A DNA stretch of 14,224 bases. Source: Leptofilum sp050292445. Its GTDB lineage: Bacteria; Chloroflexota; Anaerolineae; Promineifilales; Promineifilaceae. A program made the translations under genes and the position numbers. Of the stretch, positions 7,110 to 14,224 are shown piece by piece (within the stretch, counting starts at the first letter, position 1; every line of letters begins with the position of its first letter). The notes beneath the pieces are model-generated. The model made no database searches, was not told where the DNA came from, and saw only the letters and a program-made list of their open reading frames with translations. Location of the stretch: the NCBI GenBank assembly GCA_050292445.1, contig JBNKLQ010000154.1, forward strand, positions 1 through 14,224, read 5' to 3'.

Positions 7110-8243
7110 ATGCTCAAAAAACTGTTTTATATCCTAAGCGGCATCGCACTCCTGATTGGCATATGGGGTGTTTACAGTCGTCTGACAACCGGACATACAC
7201 AAACCAACTACGGTTCCTATGTCGTTTGGGGCCTGTGGGTGTCGATGTACCTGTTCTTTGCCGGCGTTGCTGCAGGCGGTTTCATGATGGCTACGTTGGA
7301 GTATTTGTTCAATGTTCCGCTGTTCAAAGGGACCGGCAAAATTGCCCTTTGGGGAGCGCTGGTCAGCCTAGCGGCCGGACTGCTCTCAATCTGGTTCGAC
7401 CTGGGGCACATGGAACGCATTTGGAAGGTTTATCTGCAGGGCAATCCCTCTTCCGTGATGTTCCAGATGGTGTGGGGCTATACGCTTTTCGGCATCATGA
7501 TTGCCGGTTCGCTTTACCTGGCGCTGCGCAATCCGCAAAGTCGTTGGTTGAAGGTTTTGATGGTTGCCGGACTGGTACTTTCTTTGTTTGTCTCTGGGGC
7601 TGTGGGGGCGCTGTTGGGCGTGCAGGCGGCACGGCCGTTCTGGCACGTTGGTCTATTCCCAGTCCAGTTCCCCGTCTTTTCGCTGGCATCTGGCGCTGCT
7701 TTACTGTTGGCCATCCTGGGCTTGTTTGGACCGCGCAACGATCCCAACCGGGAACAACAGCTTTGGGTCCTCAGCCTGTTGAGCGTCGGTCTGCTCCTGG
7801 TCAAGCTCTACTTCATGTGGGCCGATTACTCCCAAAGCATCTATGGTGGCGTTCCCATGAACGTAGACGCCGTGAACCAGGTACTCTTCGGCCAATATTG
7901 GTGGGCTTTCTGGATTTTGCAGGTGCTCATTGGCTCCTTTATCCCCCTGGTCATCCTCGTGCAGCCCAAGCTGGCCAAACACAACGGCTGGGCTGGCTGG
8001 ATGGGCGTTTTGCTCCTGGTGGGTTACGCTGTCGCCCGCGCCTTGATCATCTTCCCCGCCCTAGCCATCCCGGAAATAGAAGCATTAACCAACGCTTTTG
8101 GCGGATTACATCTGACCTTTGATTACTTCCCCAGCCTGATGGAATGGGCTGTTACTCTGGGGACCATCGGATTGGCATCGCTCGCGTTCCTGCTTGGCAG
8201 CGATCGTTTGCCTTTGTACTCCCAGACGACGAAGGAGGCCTGA
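7110..8243 (+). CDS. nrfD: NrfD/PsrC-family membrane anchor subunit (TtrC-like)
   Basis: A 377-residue integral membrane protein with about nine or ten hydrophobic segments, the quinone-interacting anchor of the oxidoreductase complex. Recognisable NrfD-family features are the early helix block SMYLFFAGVAAGGFM near residue 47 and the polar/charged loop IWFDLGHMERIWKVY near residue 94. Start: GGAGG at 7099-7103, six bases before ATG 7110. One base separates its stop from the ATG of the catalytic subunit. The order B (6154), C (this gene), A (8245) is that of ttrBCA in Salmonella. By sequence the protein resembles the broader PsrC/NrfD group at least as much as short TtrC proteins, so the family is sure and the exact subtype is not. 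Confidence 0.88.
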   Translation: MLKKLFYILSGIALLIGIWGVYSRLTTGHTQTNYGSYVVWGLWVSMYLFFAGVAAGGFMMATLEYLFNVPLFKGTGKIALWGALVSLAAGLLSIWFDLGHMERIWKVYLQGNPSSVMFQMVWGYTLFGIMIAGSLYLALRNPQSRWLKVLMVAGLVLSLFVSGAVGALLGVQAARPFWHVGLFPVQFPVFSLASGAALLLAILGLFGPRNDPNREQQLWVLSLLSVGLLLVKLYFMWADYSQSIYGGVPMNVDAVNQVLFGQYWWAFWILQVLIGSFIPLVILVQPKLAKHNGWAGWMGVLLLVGYAVARALIIFPALAIPEIEALTNAFGGLHLTFDYFPSLMEWAVTLGTIGLASLAFLLGSDRLPLYSQTTKEA

Positions 8244-8247
8244 CATG
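8231..8247 (+). promoter_or_regulatory. Ribosome binding site that fixes the catalytic-subunit start
   Basis: GAAGGAGG at 8231-8238 lies six bases before ATG 8245, inside the last codons of the membrane-subunit gene. An in-frame ATG at 8194 would add 17 residues (with CTPRRRRRPD) ahead of the Tat signal, overlap the upstream gene and lack a Shine-Dalgarno. The start at 8245 gives a normal Tat signal with Arg17-Arg18. Confidence 0.8.
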
Positions 8248-11200
8248 ATTGATAAAACACAAACCAAACAACCGGAATTTTGCGGTTTGAACCGCCGCGA
8301 CTTTTTGAAGTTCTCTTCGGCTGGCGGCGCGGCCGCCCTGCTCGGCTCACTGCCTTACGTGCAGCAAGTATTGGCGCAAAACAATGGTGTATCTTACCCG
8401 CTAAGTTCACCGGAACACGTACTGTACAGCATTTGCCTTAACTGCCACAACGCCTGCCCCATCAAGGCTAAGATTCAAGATGGCGTATTGGTGAAGGTGG
8501 ATGGCAACGCGTACACGCCGCAAAACATGCTGGTGCATCTGGCCGAGGATACGGCGCTAGAGGAAAGCGCCCGTGTGGACGCCCCGGTGTGCCCCAAGGG
8601 ACAGGCCAGCGTTCAGGTTGCCTACGATCCTTACCGGCTACGTAAAGTCCTGAAACGTACCGGCAAGCGCGGCGAGAATCAATGGGAAAGCATTGACTTT
8701 AACCAGGCAATTGATGAAATCGTCAACGGCGGTGACCTGTTTGGCGAAGGGCACGTCGATGGTTTGAAGGATATCTACAAGCTGCGCGACCCCGAACTGT
8801 CCAAAGAACTAGCGGCTGACACGGATGCGGTTGTGGCCGGCGACATGACCATTGACGCATTCAAGGACAAACACGACGCTCACCTGGATGTCTTGATTGA
8901 CCCGGATCATCCCGACAAGGGGCCGGTGAATAACCAGTTTGTTTTTTTGGGTGGGCGAATTGAACACGGCCGTAAAGAACTGGCCAAACGTTTCCTCTAT
9001 GATGGTTTTGGCTCCACAAACTTCTACCTGCATACCACCATCTGCGAACAGAGCCATCACATTGCCTATAATATGATGTCCGGCAAAACCCACATGAAAG
9101 CGGACACGATGAACAGCCAATTCATCATCTTCTTTGGCACCAGTCCCTTTGAGGCCAACTTTGGCCCCACCAATATGACGCCGAAAATCACCACTAGCAT
9201 GGTGGAAAACGGCCTCAAGATCGCCGTCGTCGATCCCCGCCTGAGCAAAACGGCCGCTAAAGCGTGGAAATGGCTGGCCCCCAAACCGGGCAGTGATGCT
9301 GCCATTGCCCTGGGCATGATTCGCTGGATGCTGGAAAATGAGCGCTACGACGCCAATTACCTGGCTGCCCCTAACAAAGAAGTGTCCAACGGCAATGACG
9401 AAACCAGCTTCAGCGACGCTACGCACCTGGTACGGCAAGACACGCTCGTCTTCCTCAAACCGGAAGATGCCGGTCTGGAAGTGCCTACCGATGACAATGG
9501 CGATCCCATTTCTAGTCGTGTGGTGATGGTAGAAGGGACATCGGCCCTGAGCGCCACGGCCGTATCCCTTGCTGATCTGTTCGTAGACGCCGAAATCAAC
9601 GGCATTGCCGTCAAGTCCGTCCTGCAAATGCTGCTGGAACGGGCACAGGAGATGACGCTGGAGGAATACGCCGCATTTGCCGGCATCCGCGTCCGCGACA
9701 TCGTAGAACTGGCCGACGAATTCACCAGCCACGGCAAACAGGCAGTCGCCGATATGTATCGCGGTCCGGTGCAGCACACCAACGGTTATTACAACGGCAC
9801 AGCTATCGTTACCCTCAACGTTCTCATCGGCAATGTGGACTGGAAAGGTGGGTTAACCACCGGCGGCAGCCATTGGCACGAAGATGGCTCTAAAGGCGGC
9901 CCATTCCCCAAGAGCGTGGTGATCAACGCCCCTGGCGGCTTGAAGAAGTTTGGCCTGCACGTCAATCGCGAAGGGAACACTTACGAGAAAAGCACGCTAT
10001 TTGACGGCTACCCGGCGAAACGGCCGTGGTATCCTTTCACCGGCGAGTTGTATCAGAACGTCGTCCCCAGCGCTGCCGATGGCTATCCCTATCCCATCAA
10101 AGCGTTGTTCACCCAAAAAGGGACGGTGGCCTTCGCTTCTCCGGCCGGGCAGAAGCAGTTGGAACTCCTGGCCGATCCTCAAAAAATCCCCCTCTTTATC
10201 GCCTGTGACATCGTGGTGGGTGAAACTTCCATGTACGCCGACTATATCATTCCCGACATTACCTATCTGGAACGGTGGGGTATTTCGCACACCTCCCCGG
10301 ACGTGATCACCAAGATGTCGAAAGTACGGCAGCCGTTGATTGCGCCGCTGACAGAAAGTGTGACTGTGGATGGCGAAGAAATGCCCATCAGTATGGAAGC
10401 TTTCCTCATTGCCGTCAGCAAGCAGCTTGGCCTGGCCGGGTTTGGTAAAGATGGTTTGGGCGAGGGCTGGAACTTCGACCGAATGGAGCATTACTTCCTG
10501 GCGATGTGCGCCAACCTGGCTTACGGTGACAAGGATGACGGCTCAGAAACGTTACCGGCAGCTTCGGATGTGGAAATGCGCGTCTTTCGTGAAGCGCACG
10601 CCCATCTGTCCAAAGCGGTTTATGATGAAGCGGTCTGGCAAACGGCCGTTCCGGCTGACCTGTGGCCGAGTGTGGTATACCTGATTAATCGCGGCGGCCG
10701 TTTTGAAGCAGCAGATAAAGGGTACAGCGGCAGCAAAATGGTCCATCAATGGAAAGGCCAATGGAACCTGTACGTGGAGAAAGTAGCTAAAGGCAAGAAT
10801 TCCATGACGGGCAAGAACTTCAGCGGCCTGCCCAAGGTGGAACCCGTGCTAGATGCTGCCAGCAACGAAGTGAAAGATGACGGCGACTTCACGCTGATTA
10901 CTTATAAAGAGATAACCGGTGGGCAATCCCGTACGGGTGGCGCTTACTGGACAACGGCCGTTCTCGCCGAAAACTTCATCGCCATCAACACCGTAGACGC
11001 CAAACGGTTGGGGCTGGAAACCGGCGACAAAGTCCGCATTATTGGCCCCACGTTCACCGAACCGTTCAAGCTGGCCGACGGCAATGAGTTTGACACGGTG
11101 GGTGCCATCAAAGTAGTGGAAGGGATTCGTCCTGGTGTCGCCGCTGCCTCCTGGAGCTACGGCCATTACGCCTATGGTGCCAACGATATTGTCGTGGACG

Positions 11201-11355
11201 GCGAGACGATCCAGGGCGACCCCCGACGTAGAACCGGTGTGGTTCCCAATCCGGCTATGCGCCTCGACCCGGTGGTGGGCGACGTTTGCCTGACCGACCC
11301 CATCGGCGGCAGTGCCAGTTTCTATGACACGCTGGTGAAGCTGGAGAAGGTGTAA
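8245..11355 (+). CDS. Tat-exported molybdopterin oxidoreductase catalytic subunit (tetrathionate reductase TtrA-like)
   Basis: A 1036-residue DMSO-reductase-superfamily enzyme binding bis-MGD molybdenum and one [4Fe-4S] cluster. Residues 15-45 are a Tat signal (NRRDFLKF, Arg17-Arg18, ending near VLAQ). Cys64, Cys67, Cys71 and Cys116 (CxxCxxxC...C) are the cluster ligands. Cys267 in TTICEQSHH is the likely Mo ligand (inferred from position). The C-terminal part has the dinucleotide-binding domain ending in NPAMRLDP and a closing GGSASFYDT block. Length near 1020-1040 residues, extracytoplasmic location, B-C-A gene order and a rhodanese gene downstream favour a tetrathionate reductase-like enzyme; thiosulfate/polysulfide reductases of this superfamily are usually about 750 residues. 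Arsenate, selenate or other TtrA relatives are not excluded. No ttrRS-like sensor pair is in the window. Confidence 0.82.
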   Translation: MIDKTQTKQPEFCGLNRRDFLKFSSAGGAAALLGSLPYVQQVLAQNNGVSYPLSSPEHVLYSICLNCHNACPIKAKIQDGVLVKVDGNAYTPQNMLVHLAEDTALEESARVDAPVCPKGQASVQVAYDPYRLRKVLKRTGKRGENQWESIDFNQAIDEIVNGGDLFGEGHVDGLKDIYKLRDPELSKELAADTDAVVAGDMTIDAFKDKHDAHLDVLIDPDHPDKGPVNNQFVFLGGRIEHGRKELAKRFLYDGFGSTNFYLHTTICEQSHHIAYNMMSGKTHMKADTMNSQFIIFFGTSPFEANFGPTNMTPKITTSMVENGLKIAVVDPRLSKTAAKAWKWLAPKPGSDAAIALGMIRWMLENERYDANYLAAPNKEVSNGNDETSFSDATHLVRQDTLVFLKPEDAGLEVPTDDNGDPISSRVVMVEGTSALSATAVSLADLFVDAEINGIAVKSVLQMLLERAQEMTLEEYAAFAGIRVRDIVELADEFTSHGKQAVADMYRGPVQHTNGYYNGTAIVTLNVLIGNVDWKGGLTTGGSHWHEDGSKGGPFPKSVVINAPGGLKKFGLHVNREGNTYEKSTLFDGYPAKRPWYPFTGELYQNVVPSAADGYPYPIKALFTQKGTVAFASPAGQKQLELLADPQKIPLFIACDIVVGETSMYADYIIPDITYLERWGISHTSPDVITKMSKVRQPLIAPLTESVTVDGEEMPISMEAFLIAVSKQLGLAGFGKDGLGEGWNFDRMEHYFLAMCANLAYGDKDDGSETLPAASDVEMRVFREAHAHLSKAVYDEAVWQTAVPADLWPSVVYLINRGGRFEAADKGYSGSKMVHQWKGQWNLYVEKVAKGKNSMTGKNFSGLPKVEPVLDAASNEVKDDGDFTLITYKEITGGQSRTGGAYWTTAVLAENFIAINTVDAKRLGLETGDKVRIIGPTFTEPFKLADGNEFDTVGAIKVVEGIRPGVAAASWSYGHYAYGANDIVVDGETIQGDPRRRTGVVPNPAMRLDPVVGDVCLTDPIGGSASFYDTLVKLEKV

Positions 11356-11366
11356 GCAGTTTCTAG

Positions 11367-11399
11367 AGATTGGTTCAATCTGCGAGATTGAACCAATCT
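11367..11399. repeat. Perfect 15-bp stem-loop after the oxidoreductase operon
   Basis: AGATTGGTTCAATCT (11367-11381) and its exact reverse complement (11385-11399) flank a GCG loop. Stem quality is far above background, but the stem is A/T-rich and no T-run follows, so it is not a typical intrinsic terminator. It begins 11 bases after the stop. It could protect the 3' end of the mRNA or be a copy of a dispersed intergenic repeat. Confidence 0.75.
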
Positions 11400-11406
11400 T
11401 CAATGG

Positions 11407-11441
11407 AAGGGGGTCCAGAGTCCGCTTTGGACTCCCTTTTT
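11407..11441 (+). terminator. Intrinsic terminator of the oxidoreductase operon
   Basis: AAGGGGGTCC (11407-11416) pairs with GGACTCCCTT (11429-11438), a 10-bp stem with one G-T wobble, running into TTTTT (11437-11441). An alternative inner stem GAGTCC/GGACTC (11418-11423 / 11429-11434) uses the same right arm. It should end transcription from 6154-11355 or partly read through into the lipoprotein gene, which starts 55 bases downstream. Confidence 0.75.
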
Positions 11442-11496
11442 AATTGTGAATTTTGGACGATTAATTATGTGTAGTTGGGGAGAAAAGGAGCTGATG

Positions 11497-12186
11497 ATGT
11501 GGAAACGATTGGGTCTGGTCGTTTTGGTTATCCTCTTCTTGGCAGTTGGCTGTTCTGTTACCAGCCAGAGTGATCAGTTACAGGAAACGACGGCTGATGA
11601 AACGGCCGTTCTCCCTTCTCCAACACCAGACATGACGGCTTACTGGGATACTGTTCACGCCGCAGAGGCCGCATACGAGGCCGGTCAATTTGAGCAAGCG
11701 ATGGTCCTGGCCCAAGAAGCTGCCGCAATCAGCCCTACGGACAGCGCGGCCTGGAATATCTTTCAAGAGTCAGCGGTGGCCCAGGCTGGAGATAGCTACC
11801 TGCGTAACTTGCCGGACCACCGTTACCGCAAGAATACCGAGCAGTTTCTGGCTGACGTATCCAATGGCATGCAGTATTTTATCATTGACGTGCGCGAACC
11901 GGATGAATTTACTGCCGGTCATGTCGAAAATGCCGTGAATATCCCTCTGCGCGAGCTGGCCCAACAGCTTGCTCAACTGCCCGACAGCAAGAGCCATCCG
12001 ATTTTGGTCTACTGCCACACACAAAAGCGGGCCACGCACGCCCTGATTGTTTTGCGGGAGTTGGGCTATACCAATGTCTGGAATCTGGAAGGCGGTTGGG
12101 CTGAGTATGAGGCGTGGACGGCCGTTAACCCCACACCCACCCCCGGTCCCACGGCGACCCCAGAGCCAGAACCACCAAGCTGTTAG
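11497..12186 (+). CDS. Secreted rhodanese-domain lipoprotein with TPR-like segment
   Basis: A 229-residue predicted lipoprotein: MWKRLGLVVLVILFLAVGC has a basic N-terminus, a hydrophobic core and a VGC lipobox (Cys19; Ala at -3 is slightly unusual). Residues about 46-90 form a short TPR-like helical pair (AYEAGQFEQAMVLAQEA). Residues about 110-212 are a rhodanese domain: DVREPDEF (Asp131-Arg133), GHVENAVNIP, and the active loop CHTQKRA with catalytic Cys173, ending LEGGWAEYEAW. The tail is rich in Pro, Thr and Glu. Active rhodaneses carry sulfane sulfur on this Cys. Start: AAGGAG 11485-11490 is six bases from ATG 11497; ATG 11494 is an equal in-frame alternative, while an upstream in-frame GTG at 11446 lacks a ribosome site. 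Placement after a Ttr-like operon suggests handling of extracytoplasmic sulfur (inference). Confidence 0.85.
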   Translation: MWKRLGLVVLVILFLAVGCSVTSQSDQLQETTADETAVLPSPTPDMTAYWDTVHAAEAAYEAGQFEQAMVLAQEAAAISPTDSAAWNIFQESAVAQAGDSYLRNLPDHRYRKNTEQFLADVSNGMQYFIIDVREPDEFTAGHVENAVNIPLRELAQQLAQLPDSKSHPILVYCHTQKRATHALIVLRELGYTNVWNLEGGWAEYEAWTAVNPTPTPGPTATPEPEPPSC

Positions 12187-12188
12187 GT

Positions 12189-14224
12189 ATGAAACTGCTA
12201 CTCGCCTTCACGCCCTTTCATACCCCGGCTTCACCGCCGTTCGGGCTGGCCTGCCTGAAGGGTGCATTAGCAGTGTCCCAGCCGGAAACGCAGGTATTGG
12301 TTCGTGACTGGAACCTGGCCTTCTTCCGTCGCTGGTTGGGGGGGACGATGCCGGATTTGTGCACCTACCATCCAGCACACCTGCTGGGGACGGTGTGCCC
12401 CTCACTCATCACACAGAACGGGCTGGGCCAACAACTGCTGGCCGATTTGACCCATCTGCCCACGACACCGGAGGCGCAAACCCGCTACATGCAGGCAGCG
12501 CGCATCCTGGATGATTTTTACACGCGGTTGTCTCGCTTTTATCACGACATCCTCTTTCCGGTTGTAGAAGGACGGCAGAAACTGAATCGTCAGGCCGCCG
12601 ATGCCCTCTTTGGCGCAGAACTGGCTGAAGTGGCCGCAGAAAAACCGGATGTCGTCGGTTTTTCGGTGCTGACGGAGCATAATTTGCAGTACACCTTGGC
12701 GCTGGGACAGGTAATCAAACAGCGGTTTGGTATTCCCATCGCCTTGGGCGGGGCAATGATGTCCCATTTGGAGCCGGATGAACTGCTGGCGGCGTATCCT
12801 TGGCTGGACTTTGTCTTTTTTGGTGAAGCAGAGGAAAGTCTGGCCCAGTTTGTTGCCGCTGGCTTGGATGGGGATTTGAGCGGGATTCGTGGATTGGCGT
12901 ATCGAGATGGGCAGAAGGTACATGTGGCGGAACGGCCGTCCCCCATCAACCTTTTCCATCTGCCACCACCCGATTTCAGCGACTACCCCCTGGAAGACTA
13001 CATCGCCCCGGAGCCGGTCCTGCCCATCATTACTAGCCGGGGTTGTTACTGGGGTAAATGTACCTTTTGTAGCCATACACGGCCGTATGGTTCCCACGTG
13101 CGCGTACGCCAACCGGCTGAGGTGATTGACGAAATGGCAGCACAGATGGAAACATATGGCGTGCGCCGCTTCCTGTTTGTCGACGAAGCCATCTCGCCGC
13201 GTATGATGCGCCACTTGAGCCAGGGCATCCTGGACCGTGGCTTGGACGTGCAGTTTGGTATGGAAGGGGTGCGCGTTGAGGAAGCGTTTGACGCAGACCT
13301 GCTGCGGTTGGCACACCAAGCGGGCCTGCGCTGGATTTACGTGGGCATCGAATCGGCCAACCAGCGACTGCTGGACTTGATCGAAAAGGGCATCACGATT
13401 GAGCGCGTTGAACGGTTAATTGCCGCCTGTCATCAGGTTGGTGTTGTGCCGCAGCTGTCGTTTATCGTCGGGTTGCCCGGTACCACGGAAGCCGAACTGC
13501 AAGAAGAGATCGCCTTCCTCAAGCGGCATCCCATGGACAGTTCATCGTTTGTGCTGCTGCATGGCTCGCCGATGGCGGAAGACCCGGCGCGGTTTGGCAT
13601 TCGCGTTGAAGGGCAAGAGGTGATGTACAAGACGCCGCATGGTGTGGTTCACGCGCCTCGCTTCCACTTTACGGTGGCCGAGGGATTGTCGCCGGTGACG
13701 GCCGATGCCATCGTGGAAGCGGCCGGTCCCTATCCAAAGATGCGACCGCATTTGGGCGAGGTCCACGCTACCCTACTGGCAGACACGGACTTTTTCCACT
13801 CAGAAGAACGGCCGCCTGCCCCCATGACCGGCGACGAGATTGCCTTGCAGAGTTTGTCGCAGCAGCGGGCGAATGGAAGGGTGAACGGCCGTTGGTTTTT
13901 ACACATGCTGGGCTGCCTGGAGGACCAGAGTAGGTTAGAGGAAGTATTTGTAATTGTCCAAGCCGGACTGGCGGCGCATGGTCAGGAGCAAATTATGCGG
14001 CAAATGTTTCAGCTTCATCTGGTGGCAGCGTTAAATGCGCGAAATCGGCCGGAAGATGTGGTGAAATTGATAGGGGCAAACGGCCGTACCCTGCCTGCGC
14101 TGCACGGCGAACGGGCGCGCGCCTGGTTCGCTCTGGGAAAACCGGCTCAAGCGCTGCGCGATTTGCGGGTGATGAGTCAATCGGGCCACGAGATTCGCTG
14201 GATGCACTTCATTCAGGGCCTCTG
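12189..14224 (+). CDS. Radical SAM protein with B12-binding-like N-terminal domain, partial at 3' end
   Basis: An open frame of 678 codons from ATG 12189 that runs off the window. Residues 1-25 (LLLAFTPFHTPASPPFGLAC) and a later block (PDVVGFSVLTEHNLQ, IALGGAMMS, VFFGEAEES) match the Rossmann fold of B12-binding radical SAM enzymes; I see no DxHxxG cobalamin-ligand motif. The radical SAM core begins near residue 280: SRGCYWGKCTFC, with Cys286, Cys291 and Cys294 spaced CX4CX2C instead of the usual CX3CX2C, then LFVDEAI, YVGIESANQRLL and SFIVGLPGTTEAEL. After residue about 540 the sequence becomes helical and TPR-like. It starts two bases after the lipoprotein stop with no Shine-Dalgarno, suggesting coupled translation. 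The substrate is unknown. Confidence 0.85.
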   Translation, partial: MKLLLAFTPFHTPASPPFGLACLKGALAVSQPETQVLVRDWNLAFFRRWLGGTMPDLCTYHPAHLLGTVCPSLITQNGLGQQLLADLTHLPTTPEAQTRYMQAARILDDFYTRLSRFYHDILFPVVEGRQKLNRQAADALFGAELAEVAAEKPDVVGFSVLTEHNLQYTLALGQVIKQRFGIPIALGGAMMSHLEPDELLAAYPWLDFVFFGEAEESLAQFVAAGLDGDLSGIRGLAYRDGQKVHVAERPSPINLFHLPPPDFSDYPLEDYIAPEPVLPIITSRGCYWGKCTFCSHTRPYGSHVRVRQPAEVIDEMAAQMETYGVRRFLFVDEAISPRMMRHLSQGILDRGLDVQFGMEGVRVEEAFDADLLRLAHQAGLRWIYVGIESANQRLLDLIEKGITIERVERLIAACHQVGVVPQLSFIVGLPGTTEAELQEEIAFLKRHPMDSSSFVLLHGSPMAEDPARFGIRVEGQEVMYKTPHGVVHAPRFHFTVAEGLSPVTADAIVEAAGPYPKMRPHLGEVHATLLADTDFFHSEERPPAPMTGDEIALQSLSQQRANGRVNGRWFLHMLGCLEDQSRLEEVFVIVQAGLAAHGQEQIMRQMFQLHLVAALNARNRPEDVVKLIGANGRTLPALHGERARAWFALGKPAQALRDLRVMSQSGHEIRWMHFIQGL

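Larger units (their letters stand above)
147..14087. repeat. Dispersed palindrome ACGGCCGT, 19 exact copies (HIP1-like)
   Basis: Exact copies start at 147, 438, 2380, 4151, 4633, 5524, 6334, 7631, 8966, 9556, 10020, 10642, 10954, 11602, 12118, 12932, 13079, 13885 and 14080. Random expectation for an 8-mer in 14.2 kb is about 0.2-0.3. Copies fall in all three codon phases (7, 6 and 6), encoding for example NGR, TAV or RPF, so protein sequence does not explain them. Near-copies TCGGCCGT occur at about 2521, 3213, 3543 and 3733. The pattern resembles the cyanobacterial HIP1 octamer GCGATCGC; its function here is unknown. Confidence 0.85.

Noticed and set aside
7163..8122. 319-codon open frame on the plus strand in another phase of the membrane-subunit gene
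   Set aside because: Arg/Gly/His/Pro-rich translation without domain signals; the overlapping frame 7110-8243 has the hydrophobic NrfD pattern and a good ribosome site.
8194..8244. Upstream in-frame start for the molybdopterin subunit
   Set aside because: No Shine-Dalgarno, overlaps the upstream gene, and would put a basic 17-residue extension before the Tat signal; ATG 8245 has GAAGGAGG six bases upstream.
8809..9777. 322-codon open frame on the minus strand inside the molybdopterin subunit gene
   Set aside because: Opposite a clear, motif-rich gene; the His/Gly/Phe-rich translation lacks recognisable domains and is typical of an antisense shadow.
11444..11471. Possible promoter between the terminator and the lipoprotein gene (TTGTGA ... 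TATGTG)
   Set aside because: Only about 4/6 and 3/6 matches to -35/-10 consensus with 16-base spacing; not better than chance in A/T-rich DNA.
12402..13319. 305-codon open frame on the minus strand
   Set aside because: Lies fully opposite the radical SAM gene, whose forward frame carries conserved motifs throughout; no ribosome site or domain pattern on the minus strand.
1..14224. CRISPR array, tRNA or rRNA gene
   Set aside because: No regularly spaced direct repeats of CRISPR size and no cloverleaf or rRNA-like stretch were seen on reading; the repeated ACGGCCGT octamers are irregularly spaced and inside genes.

Overview
The window looks like a chromosome fragment of a Chloroflexota bacterium (Anaerolineae/Ardenticatenia-like). 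This is inferred from several weak cues that agree: a Tat-type lipoprotein sugar-binding protein, a secreted protein ending in a Pro/Thr/Glu-rich tail, a transposase type I associate with this phylum, and a striking excess of the palindrome ACGGCCGT. No RNA gene or phylogenetic marker is present to prove it. Every intact gene reads on the + strand.

Bases 1-4967 hold most of a carbohydrate ABC-import operon: the 3' end of a first RbsC-type permease, a Tat/lipoprotein solute-binding protein, a two-domain RbsA/MglA-type ATPase, a second RbsC-type permease, and an extended short-chain NAD(P) epimerase/dehydrogenase that probably acts on the imported sugar. A strong hairpin sits between the binding-protein and ATPase genes.

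Bases 4968-6153 are a decayed insertion element. A transposase gene carries a one-base frameshift near 5702 and stops just after its first predicted catalytic Asp, so the rest of the catalytic domain is missing. An 11-bp perfect inverted repeat (5066-5076 / 5949-5959) probably marks the ends. About 190 bases of leader follow before the next operon.

Bases 6154-11355 encode a three-subunit, membrane-anchored molybdopterin oxidoreductase: a Tat-exported four-cluster ferredoxin subunit, an NrfD/PsrC-type quinol-interacting membrane subunit, and a Tat-exported catalytic subunit of 1036 residues. The B-C-A gene order, subunit sizes and two Tat signals fit a tetrathionate reductase (TtrBCA)-like complex working outside the membrane. 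The exact sulfur (or other) substrate is not proven. A perfect 15-bp stem-loop and then an intrinsic terminator follow.

Bases 11494-14224 hold a secreted lipoprotein with a short TPR-like segment and an active-site-complete rhodanese (sulfurtransferase) domain. Two bases after its stop begins a radical SAM protein with a B12-binding-like N-terminus and an unusual CX4CX2C cluster motif; it runs off the window. The likely theme is extracytoplasmic respiration of oxidised sulfur compounds plus sulfane-sulfur handling, next to an unrelated sugar uptake operon.

The most unusual genome-scale signal is ACGGCCGT: 19 exact copies in 14.2 kb, where well under one is expected by chance, spread across all three codon frames. 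It behaves like an analogue of the cyanobacterial HIP1 element.
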